DNA from: Blautia sp. XA-2221
GTDB taxonomy: Bacteria; Bacillota; Clostridia; Lachnospirales; Lachnospiraceae
Direction of reading: 5' to 3'
DNA: 64,000 nucleotides
Assembly: GCF_028767025.1 (NCBI RefSeq)
Contig: NZ_JAJQXX010000016.1
Location: 1-64,000, forward strand
Both the position numbers and the translations under genes were made by a program. Of this stretch, positions 34,323-41,549 are shown in pieces (the stretch's first letter is position 1; every line of letters starts with the position of its first letter). The notes under the pieces are model-generated. The model saw nothing but the letters and a program-made list of their open reading frames with translations, was not told the DNA's origin and did not search any database.

Positions 34323-34398
34323 TTGAACTTTTGAACTTACTGTGATATACTCTTTTTATTAAATTGAACTTTATGCTTCAAATCTTAAAATTGAACTT
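34323..34398 (+). promoter_or_regulatory. Promoter with four TTGAACTT repeats before the XRE-aminotransferase gene
   Basis: TTGAACTT occurs at 34323, 34331, 34364 and 34391. The first supplies a -35 (TTGAAC), followed by 17 bases and a -10 TATACT (34346-34351). The copies flank the promoter and are likely binding sites for the XRE domain encoded just downstream. Confidence 0.55.
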
Positions 34399-34423
34399 TT
34401 TTATGTTTCAGGAGGTACAGACC

Positions 34424-36046
34424 ATGCCAAAAGAATCTTTTGCTGACAGACTTCGGGCTGCAATGGAAAAACAGAATATGAAGCAAGTCGATCTGGTCCG
34501 GGCTGCTGCTTCTGCCGGAGTCAAACTTGGTAAAAGCCATGTCAGCCAGTATGTCAGTGGAAAAACCATTCCCCGAACAGATATCCTGAATTTTCTGGCA
34601 CAGGCTCTTCATACAGATGCAGAATGGCTTCTGGGGCACAATCAGTACAGCACCTCTTCCGAATCCGGTACTGTCGGATTTCATGCAAATACAAAAAAAA
34701 CATCCGATTTTTCACAGAATACAGAATCTGCTGCCAGGGGTACAGCTTCATCAGATATCTATTCCCAACCGTCCCTGTCTGCATCTGGTTCAGTCAGAAC
34801 AAAAACACACTCTACAGGAGGAAGTACAATGCGCGAATTTAAAAAATCTTCAAAACTTGATAATGTTTTATACGATGTAAGAGGTCCGGTTGTAGAGGAA
34901 GCCGGAAGAATGGAAGAAGCCGGGACCCATGTTCTGAAATTAAATATCGGCAATCCTGCTCCTTTCGGATTCCGCACACCGGATGAGGTGATCTATGATA
35001 TGCGCCAGCAGCTTACGGAATGTGAGGGCTACTCTGATGCCAAAGGGCTTTTTTCCGCAAGAAAAGCCATTATGCAGTATGCGCAGTTAAAACATATTCC
35101 CAATGTTTCTATTGGAGATATCTATACCGGTAACGGTGTCAGCGAACTGATCAATCTTTCTATGTCTGCTCTTCTGGACAATGGAGATGAAATCCTGATC
35201 CCTTCTCCTGACTACCCACTGTGGACAGCCTGCGCTACTCTGGCAGGAGGAAAAGCAGTCCACTATATCTGCGATGAACAATCCGAATGGTATCCGGATC
35301 TTGATGATATTGAAAAGAAAATCACCGACAGAACAAAGGCCATTGTAATCATCAATCCCAATAACCCTACAGGCGCCCTTTATCCTGAGGAAATCCTCCA
35401 GAAAATCGTTGATATTGCCAGACGTCATCAGCTTATTATTTTTTCTGATGAGATTTATGACCGCCTTGTTATGGATGAGGAAAAGCATATTTCCATTGCC
35501 TCGCTTGCCCCTGATCTTTTCTGCGTTACTTTCAGCGGCCTTTCCAAATCTCATATGATCGCCGGATACCGTATTGGCTGGATGATCTTAAGCGGCAACA
35601 AAAAATATGTAAAAGATTATATTGAAGGGATCAATATGCTGTCCAATATGCGTCTGTGCTCTAATGTACCGGCTCAGTCCATTGTGCAGACTGCTCTTGG
35701 CGGTCATCAGAGTGTAAATGATTACATTATTCCCGGCGGAAGGATTTATGAACAAAGAGAATTTATTTACAAAGCACTTACAGACATCCCGGGAATCACT
35801 GCCGTAAAACCAAAAGCAGCATTTTATATTTTCCCGAAGATCGATACGAAAAAGTTCAATATCACAAATGATGAGAAATTTGCCCTGGATCTTCTCCGTG
35901 AGAAAAAAATCCTTCTGATCCACGGCGGCGGCTTTAACTGGACTGAACCGGATCATTTCCGTGTTGTATATCTGCCCCGTGTAGAAGTTCTGGAAAAGGC
36001 AGCCAGAAACATTGCTGACTTCCTGAACACTTATCAGCAACACTAA
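34424..36046 (+). CDS. XRE regulator fused to a PLP-dependent aminotransferase (AlaT-like)
   Basis: A 540-residue fusion, start at 34424 with GGAGG upstream. Residues about 5-65 form an XRE helix-turn-helix (MEKQNMKQVDLVRAAA, GKSHVSQYVSGKTIPRTDILNFLAQAL). A Ser/Thr-rich linker of about 65 residues follows. The remaining 405 residues are a class I aminotransferase like AlaT (LNIGNPAPFGFRTPDEV, TGNGVSELINL, PSPDYPLWTA, NPNNPTGALY, SDEIYDRL, PLP-lysine in FSGLSKSHMIAGYRIGW). AlaT uses alanine/2-oxoglutarate or similar substrates. An in-frame ATG at 34829 with a perfect AGGAGGA could also yield the enzyme alone. The DNA-binding part may make this a metabolite-responsive regulator. Confidence 0.88.
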   Translation: MPKESFADRLRAAMEKQNMKQVDLVRAAASAGVKLGKSHVSQYVSGKTIPRTDILNFLAQALHTDAEWLLGHNQYSTSSESGTVGFHANTKKTSDFSQNTESAARGTASSDIYSQPSLSASGSVRTKTHSTGGSTMREFKKSSKLDNVLYDVRGPVVEEAGRMEEAGTHVLKLNIGNPAPFGFRTPDEVIYDMRQQLTECEGYSDAKGLFSARKAIMQYAQLKHIPNVSIGDIYTGNGVSELINLSMSALLDNGDEILIPSPDYPLWTACATLAGGKAVHYICDEQSEWYPDLDDIEKKITDRTKAIVIINPNNPTGALYPEEILQKIVDIARRHQLIIFSDEIYDRLVMDEEKHISIASLAPDLFCVTFSGLSKSHMIAGYRIGWMILSGNKKYVKDYIEGINMLSNMRLCSNVPAQSIVQTALGGHQSVNDYIIPGGRIYEQREFIYKALTDIPGITAVKPKAAFYIFPKIDTKKFNITNDEKFALDLLREKKILLIHGGGFNWTEPDHFRVVYLPRVEVLEKAARNIADFLNTYQQH

Positions 36047-36084
36047 ACTACCGTTCCTTTACCCCGGGGAAACCAAATAAAAAG

Positions 36085-36156
36085 TCCCGGTGGAAGCTCT
36101 GTATATCTTGCAGAAACTCTTTTCTCTGCAAAATATTCGGATACCTTCCACCGGGA
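36085..36156. terminator. Bidirectional terminator between aminotransferase and queL
   Basis: TCCCGGTGGAAG (36085-36096) and CTTCCACCGGGA (36145-36156) make a perfect 12-bp stem, with an inner GCAGA/TCTGC stem. A/T runs flank both sides, serving the two convergent genes. Confidence 0.85.
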
Positions 36157-36208
36157 TTTTATAATTTCTCTCTTCCAGGACATATTATATTTTCCTGAAG
36201 CTCTTTTT

Positions 36209-36895
36209 TCATCCAACTCCAAAATCAGTGATTTCATACAGCACTTCCACATCAGGATCATCCAGAAGCCACTGGTACTCTTCCATAAACCAGCGTACCA
36301 GCTCCTCATCTCTTTTTATGGGAGTGGAATTATTGTTAAACACATTTACCGTTCCATGATTAAAATATTCTTTTAGCCATGCGATATCATTTCGGATCAT
36401 TTCCTTTGTCTGTCCTTTAATCCCAACCATCAGGCAGATAGAATCAAAATACTCCGCAGCCTCCTGGGGTGTCTTGAAATCCGCATGTTTGTTCAGAACC
36501 TTTTCCCGGAAATCATAATCAAAGGTTTCCACACCCATCTTGTAGGTAACGGGAATTCCAAAATAATCCCTCATTTCCTGAAGGCGTTTCCGATAGATCC
36601 AATGGCTTTCAAAAATCAGCCTTTTAATATTTTTGTCCTGCACCACCCGGCGGATCTCCTCCAGAGTTTGTTTTGGAAGTTCAAAGCAGCTTCCGGAGTT
36701 AATGACTTCAAGAACGCCGAACTCACCTGTGATCTCCTTTAAGGCTTCCCTGTTTTCTCTGACCATTTCCGCCTCATCTCTTCCGTTATCCTCAATGTAA
36801 TCACAGAAGGTACATTTTCCCCAGACACAGGGAAATGCTCTGAGCAGTACGATCTCTCTTTTATTTTTGTCTGTAATCCTGCTATATCGTTCCAT
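36209..36895 (-). CDS. queL: Queuine lyase, radical SAM (QueL)
   Basis: A 228-residue radical SAM protein. Its cluster-binding Cys lie at 23, 28 and 31 (CVWGKCTFC), a CX4CX2C spacing that differs from the usual CX3CX2C. The fold continues with VINSGSCFELPKQTLEEI, LIFESHWIYRKR, YKMGVETFD and VGIKGQTKEM. Its operon partners are a nucleoside hydrolase and an ECF S component behind a preQ1 riboswitch, the arrangement described for Clostridioides difficile queuine salvage, where QueL releases preQ1-type base from queuine. The assignment combines family type with this context. It overlaps the transporter gene by 14 bp. Confidence 0.82.
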   Translation of the reverse strand: MERYSRITDKNKREIVLLRAFPCVWGKCTFCDYIEDNGRDEAEMVRENREALKEITGEFGVLEVINSGSCFELPKQTLEEIRRVVQDKNIKRLIFESHWIYRKRLQEMRDYFGIPVTYKMGVETFDYDFREKVLNKHADFKTPQEAAEYFDSICLMVGIKGQTKEMIRNDIAWLKEYFNHGTVNVFNNNSTPIKRDEELVRWFMEEYQWLLDDPDVEVLYEITDFGVG

Positions 36896-37472
36896 TATGA
36901 TCTACCCTCCCCGAAAGCTTTCTGACCAGTTCTCCGCCCATTGCTGATATCAGTGCGCTTACAGCCAAAACAGAGATACACCTGTCAGCATAATCTGTGA
37001 GAAACTGAACTGTAAAAATACTTCCGGTCAGTCCCAGCGGAGTTTTTGAAAGCAGCTGCACAAGTATAGATGAGCCTGATGAGGTTACTCCGCCAAATAA
37101 AACAGCGTTGATCAAAGCGCTCACAACAGTCCCCGGAACTGAGATCACAGCTGCAGCCATAAGAATCTTTCCTTTTTTGACTGACATTTTCCGAAAGACA
37201 AGGCCGCTGAGCAATCCCGTCAGGATTCCCACCGGAGCAAAATACAGAGAATAAATATCTACCGTCATTCCCATAAAAATACCGCTTAAAATATTGGGGA
37301 TCATTCCAAACCACGGTCCAAGGACCGCTCCTGCAAAAATCGTTCCAATACTGTCCATATATACAGGAAGCTTCAGAAACAGCGCGATCTGACCTCCCAC
37401 AATATTAATTCCTACAGCCAGCGCCACAAGGCAGATCTGATATGTGTTTATCTTTTTGTTTTCTTTTTTCAT
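36882..37472 (-). CDS. qrtT: Queuosine/queuine ECF transporter S component (QrtT-like)
   Basis: A 196-residue membrane protein with about six TM helices (YQICLVALAVGINIVGGQIALFL, FAGAVLGPWFGMIPNILSGIFMG, LYFAPVGILTGLLSGLVF). The start at 37472 has AGGAGGTG upstream at ideal spacing. It is a QueT/ECF-type S component. Encoded between the nucleoside hydrolase and the radical SAM lyase and controlled by preQ1, it most likely imports queuosine or queuine with a shared EcfAA'T module located elsewhere. Confidence 0.82.
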   Translation of the reverse strand: MKKENKKINTYQICLVALAVGINIVGGQIALFLKLPVYMDSIGTIFAGAVLGPWFGMIPNILSGIFMGMTVDIYSLYFAPVGILTGLLSGLVFRKMSVKKGKILMAAAVISVPGTVVSALINAVLFGGVTSSGSSILVQLLSKTPLGLTGSIFTVQFLTDYADRCISVLAVSALISAMGGELVRKLSGRVDHNGTI

Positions 37473-37484
37473 GCGCCTCACCTC

Positions 37485-38468
37485 CTACAGTTCTTCCAGA
37501 AGAGAAAGTTCTTCCATTCCGAATCTGGTTCCATCCTTTTTTTTCAATACTCTGGACAGGAAAAATTTCATAAATTTCTTTCCGTCTGTTTCTGTAAGAA
37601 TATGACTGTTTGGTTCTTTTTTCCAAAAGTTCATAGAATCCACCACTGTCTGTCCAATACTGATCCCTTCTGTTTCTACTGCCGTAAAGCTGTCAAAACC
37701 AGCGCACATATCCTTGTCTATAAAATACGCCACGGCCAGAGGATCATTGATCACGCATCCGATAATTCCCTCATATTTCCAGTGAAAATCCATATAAAAG
37801 CCTGTGATCCTGCGGATAAACTCTCCTGTTTTTGGATCAAGCCGACAGATATATTCCAGAATATTCGGTGTCAGGACAATCTTCCGGGTTACATCAAGAC
37901 CGATCATATGAATTTTTTTGCCAGCTTTTGCAAAAGCATCATAACACACTGCCGCTCCATGAGGGTCACACCAGTAATTATATTCTGCAACCGGCGAACA
38001 GTTTCCGTGGCTTTTGAAGCTTCCGCCCATGGAAACCAGCTGGTCTACCCGTTCAATCAGATCCGGGCGTTTCAAAAAAAGTTTTGCCAGATTTGTCATT
38101 GGACCAAGGGCAATAATGGAAATTTTTTCTTTTTCCAGAAGTTCCTCCAAAAACTGTACTGCATCTTTATCCTGTTTCTGCCAGGAAACTGAAGGATAAA
38201 AGCTTTCTCCCATTCCATCCTGTCCGTGGGTGTCCATAGCATCAATATATTCCCGTTTCAACGGAACCGCCTCACCTCTGTAAACGGGGATTTCCGTTCT
38301 CTCCATCCAGTTCAGTACCTTGGCAGCATTTTCGGTTCCCATATCAACAGGTACATTTCCGGAAACAGTTGTGATTCCCGCAATGTCCAGCTCCGGTGAA
38401 GCAAGAGCCAGCATAAGAGCAAGAGAATCATCAATTCCCGGATCACAGTCAATTACAATTCTGCACAT
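37485..38468 (-). CDS. queK: Queuosine-salvage nucleoside hydrolase (QueK-like)
   Basis: A 327-residue member of the inosine-uridine-preferring nucleoside hydrolase family. The N-terminal metal/ribose site VIDCDPGIDDSLALMLAL (Asp cluster) is intact, as are TVSGNVPVD, the ALGPMTNLAKL block and the C-terminal NDPLAVAYFID motif with its Asp. Generic members cleave inosine or uridine. Here the preQ1-I riboswitch and the co-transcribed transporter and radical SAM lyase indicate that the substrate is queuosine nucleoside, giving queuine. The start follows AAAGGAGGAC. Confidence 0.85.
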   Translation of the reverse strand: MCRIVIDCDPGIDDSLALMLALASPELDIAGITTVSGNVPVDMGTENAAKVLNWMERTEIPVYRGEAVPLKREYIDAMDTHGQDGMGESFYPSVSWQKQDKDAVQFLEELLEKEKISIIALGPMTNLAKLFLKRPDLIERVDQLVSMGGSFKSHGNCSPVAEYNYWCDPHGAAVCYDAFAKAGKKIHMIGLDVTRKIVLTPNILEYICRLDPKTGEFIRRITGFYMDFHWKYEGIIGCVINDPLAVAYFIDKDMCAGFDSFTAVETEGISIGQTVVDSMNFWKKEPNSHILTETDGKKFMKFFLSRVLKKKDGTRFGMEELSLLEEL

Positions 38469-38520
38469 AAAAAAGTCCTCCTTTCGATAGCTTTTTCCAT
38501 AAAAGTAAAATCCTCCGCAG

Positions 38521-38549
38521 AAAAAGGCATCATCAAAAGAAAGATACCT
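38521..38549 (-). terminator. Riboswitch-controlled terminator
   Basis: Minus strand: AGGTATC pairs with GATGCCT (one G-U pair) and is followed by TTTTT, 50 bp before queK. It lies directly downstream of the preQ1-I aptamer, so ligand binding should favour termination. Confidence 0.75.
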
Positions 38550-38556
38550 GAAAGAA

Positions 38557-38594
38557 CCTAGTTTTTTATACTGGGAGGGTTTCGAACCAGTTTA
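38557..38594 (-). promoter_or_regulatory. preQ1-I riboswitch
   Basis: Minus strand: stem ACTGG/CCAGT encloses the loop TTCGAAACCCTC, followed by the invariant A-rich tail ATAAAAAACTAGG. This matches the class I preQ1 aptamer (hairpin, CCC-containing loop, then AUAAAAAACUA tail). It controls queK-qrtT-queL. Confidence 0.92.
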
Positions 38595-38609
38595 TTCAAT
38601 TAAAATAAG

Positions 38610-38645
38610 CACCAGTTCCGGGAATGATATCCCGGACACTGATGC
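38610..38645 (-). other. 5' stem-loop of the queK leader
   Basis: CATCAGTGTCCGGGA and TCCCGGAACTGGTG form a long hairpin at the very start of the queK transcript predicted from the promoter at 38647-38675. It could stabilise the leader mRNA, or act as a leaky terminator for the ATPase gene upstream. Confidence 0.55.
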
Positions 38646-38646
38646 C

Positions 38647-38675
38647 AGTATAGCAGATGAAGAAAAGAATTGCAA
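38647..38675 (-). promoter_or_regulatory. Promoter of the queuosine-salvage operon
   Basis: Minus strand: -35 TTGCAA (38670-38675), 17-base spacer, -10 TATACT (38647-38652), placed just before the leader hairpin and riboswitch. Confidence 0.65.
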
Positions 38676-38685
38676 CGAAAAATTC

Positions 38686-40170
38686 TTATTCAAGCAGTTC
38701 GTTCACCGCTTCCGGAGTAAAAACTACCTGCTGCACATGATCCACCTCGATCTGATAAAGGGCATTAGCCGCCAGATGCTCTGCCGCCTGTTCCAGGTCA
38801 CGGATTCCTGAAACATCCGCATATCTATTGATCACGGCATCAAGGGCTTCGCTTTCTATAATGCACTCCTCTTTCTTAAGCCCCATACGTTTTAAAACTT
38901 TCGGAAGTGCAAATTTTGAAAAGATCACTTTCTTTTCTTCCGGTGTATAATCCGGAATCTCGATCACTGCAAAACGTGACATTAACGGCGCGCTGATCTG
39001 AGATTTGTCGTTGGCTGTTGCAATAGGATAAACACCAGAGGTGGGAACCATACATTCCATATAGTTATCTGTAAATCCAAGATTATCCAGAAGAGTCAGA
39101 AGTACGTCCGCCGGGTTTCCGTTGCCTTTTCCTGCGGCCGCCTTATCAAGCTCATTGATAATAAACACAAGATTCGATTCTCCTGCCATGGAAAACGCCT
39201 CCAGGATAATCCCGGGCTTTGCATTTGCATAAACTCTTGAACTTCCGGTAAGCTGCTCCGGATCATTGATGGAGCTCATATCAAGCGTTGTCCACGGCAG
39301 CTTCAGAATTTTTGCCACCGCATAGGCAATCTGTGATTTACCGGTTCCGGCAGGTCCCACAAGAAGAAGCCCGTAAGCCGGAAGGGTATGAGTACGATTG
39401 ATCTGGATAATAGTTTCGATAATGCGCTGCTTTACTTTTTCCATTCCATAAAGAGTTTCATCCAGGATTCTTCTGGCTTCCTTTGGATCAATAGACTCAA
39501 AATAATTATTTTTCCACTGAATATTCATCATAATGGAAAGAGCTCTCTGCGCATGGCGGCGTTCTTCCTGGGAAACCTCTGCGGAACGTGCCACTGCAAG
39601 ATTTCTTCTTGCCCAAAGCCGGATATTATCAGGCAGAGTACGGCCTGCACAGGTCATAAAATCTGTGATGCTCTGAATACTGGTCAGCTTCATCTCATCG
39701 CCGTCCTCCGCCTCGTCCTCATCTGTAACAGCCTTTGCCGGAGCACTGCTGGCAAAAAGACGTTCAATCATAAACTGAAGGAAGCCGTCCTCTGCAGAAA
39801 GTTTTTTTCCGCCTCCAAAAGCAATCTCACGAATACGGTAAACACAGTAGCCTTCTGATTTGTTTTCTCCTGAAAGGCGTACATTGATGCGATTTTCCCC
39901 CAGCCACTTTATAAGACTTACAAAACGTGCGTCAATTTTCAGGATATCGGCGCTGACCACTCCTGTTTCTTCCTTGAACTCAAATGAAGTGCGATGAATC
40001 GGATTGGTAAATACTCCGCAGGAATGATGTTTCCACTGTTTTTTGTGATTGTCCAGGATCAGAATGGGCTTTTCCGGTGAAGCTTCTGACTGGTTGGATA
40101 AAAAAGTAGTATAGGTACACTCCGGAACAGTTCCTTTTTCCGGTGTATGATTAAAATCAAAAACTGGCAT
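38686..40170 (-). CDS. Lon-like AAA+ ATPase lacking a protease domain
   Basis: A 494-residue cytosolic protein. The first 250 residues have no recognised domain and include an acidic stretch (DEDEAEDGDE). The AAA+ module near 235-470 resembles that of Lon: ILDETLYGMEKVKQRIIETI, Walker A GPAGTGKS, ELDKAAAGKGNGNPADVLLTLLDN, sensor 1 IATANDKSQISAPLMSRFAVIEIPDYT. The Walker B region reads VFIINELDK, where the catalytic-motif Asp of Lon (LDEIDK) is Asn. No Ser-Lys protease domain follows. It may act as a chaperone, unfoldase or assembly factor. It is a single-gene unit. Confidence 0.75.
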   Translation of the reverse strand: MPVFDFNHTPEKGTVPECTYTTFLSNQSEASPEKPILILDNHKKQWKHHSCGVFTNPIHRTSFEFKEETGVVSADILKIDARFVSLIKWLGENRINVRLSGENKSEGYCVYRIREIAFGGGKKLSAEDGFLQFMIERLFASSAPAKAVTDEDEAEDGDEMKLTSIQSITDFMTCAGRTLPDNIRLWARRNLAVARSAEVSQEERRHAQRALSIMMNIQWKNNYFESIDPKEARRILDETLYGMEKVKQRIIETIIQINRTHTLPAYGLLLVGPAGTGKSQIAYAVAKILKLPWTTLDMSSINDPEQLTGSSRVYANAKPGIILEAFSMAGESNLVFIINELDKAAAGKGNGNPADVLLTLLDNLGFTDNYMECMVPTSGVYPIATANDKSQISAPLMSRFAVIEIPDYTPEEKKVIFSKFALPKVLKRMGLKKEECIIESEALDAVINRYADVSGIRDLEQAAEHLAANALYQIEVDHVQQVVFTPEAVNELLE

Positions 40171-40183
40171 TTTTCTCCTCCTC

Positions 40184-41518
40184 TTATACCGTCTGTTTTT
40201 TTGTAAAATCTATCAGTATTCCTGCTGCCGCGCCTGCCAGTGTAGGCATAATCCATCCGAATCCCGCTTCATAAGCCGGAAGCATTTTTATCAGCCCGGT
40301 AATGCCTGGAATAAGGATCCCGTTCTGATCCAGAACAATAAGTATACTGCTGATTCCGCATAAAGCTGCAGTCCATGGGTAAATGCTTCTGAATCTGCCT
40401 GTCCAGCGATGTACCAGAGCCAGGATGATCAGAAGAATAGCCATAGGGTAAATAGCATTCAGCACAGGTACGGAATACTGCAGGATCATATCAAGTCCCA
40501 CATTTGAAAGTACCATAGATACAAAAGCAAACACAAATACCCATCCTCTGTAGCTGATCTTTGGAAAAATCTCTGTAAAATATTTTCCACAGCAGCTGAA
40601 AAGTCCCACACAGGTATTAAAGCAGGCAATCACGAAAATCACACCAAGAATAATGGTTCCCATCCTTCCAAAAAGAATGTCCGCCATATCTACCAGAACG
40701 GCTGTGCCATTTGCGGCTCCGGCAAAAGTAATGCCCGAAATTTTCCCTACATAGGTCAGCATGCCGTACACAGTCAGAAGTAATGCTCCCGCAATCCATC
40801 CTGCGGAAATTGTTTCCTTTATCACTGCTTTTTCTTTTTTTATCCCTTTTGCCTGAATATTCAAGGCAACAATCATGCCAAAATTCAACGCTGCCAGCGT
40901 ATCCATGGTCTGATATCCGTCCAAAAATCCCTGAACTGCCGCCCCTTTTACATACAGCTCTGCCGGTTCTGCTCCTGACGCATCCAGTATACCGTTTCCT
41001 CCTGCTACCATGATCACGCCTGCGGCAAAAAGCACAACAATCAGTACCAGAAGAATCGGCGTCAGTCTTTTTCCCAGATATTCAGTCAGTTTCTCCGGAT
41101 GCATGGCAACCGCTGTCGCAGCCGCAAAAAATACCAGTGAATAAAGCAGCTGCGGAATCGCTGCTGAAACGCCTTCCGGCATAAAAGGCACCACTGCCAT
41201 GGAAAAAGAAGTGCTTGCAGTTCTGGGGATCGCAAGGCAGGGCCCGATCGCCAGATACAGAATCATAATATATACAAAAGAAAACTTAGGGTGAACTCTG
41301 GATGCCAGATGTTCCAAACCTCCTGATTTTGTTACTGCGATCACTCCCAGAATCGGAAGTCCTACTGCGCTGATTGCAAATCCCAAAAACGCAATCCATG
41401 TATGCGTTCCTGCCTGCGCTCCCAGAAAAGGCGGAAAAATCAGATTTCCCGCCCCGAAAAACATGGAAAACAGGGTAACACCCATCAGTATTTTATTTTT
41501 TAAACTGAATTTCTCCAT
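40184..41518 (-). CDS. brnQ: Branched-chain amino acid carrier BrnQ (LIVCS family)
   Basis: A 444-residue membrane protein with about twelve TM helices. The N-terminal signature MGVTLFSMFFGAGNLIFPPFLGAQAG and the AIGPCLAIPRTASTSFSM block (73-90 region) are characteristic of cation-coupled Leu/Ile/Val importers of the LIVCS family. Length is typical. It lies 13 bp upstream of the ATPase gene and just downstream of topB. Confidence 0.93.
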   Translation of the reverse strand: MEKFSLKNKILMGVTLFSMFFGAGNLIFPPFLGAQAGTHTWIAFLGFAISAVGLPILGVIAVTKSGGLEHLASRVHPKFSFVYIMILYLAIGPCLAIPRTASTSFSMAVVPFMPEGVSAAIPQLLYSLVFFAAATAVAMHPEKLTEYLGKRLTPILLVLIVVLFAAGVIMVAGGNGILDASGAEPAELYVKGAAVQGFLDGYQTMDTLAALNFGMIVALNIQAKGIKKEKAVIKETISAGWIAGALLLTVYGMLTYVGKISGITFAGAANGTAVLVDMADILFGRMGTIILGVIFVIACFNTCVGLFSCCGKYFTEIFPKISYRGWVFVFAFVSMVLSNVGLDMILQYSVPVLNAIYPMAILLIILALVHRWTGRFRSIYPWTAALCGISSILIVLDQNGILIPGITGLIKMLPAYEAGFGWIMPTLAGAAAGILIDFTKKQTV

Positions 41519-41549
41519 TACCGCTCCTCTCTTTTGCAGTTTCTTAGCG

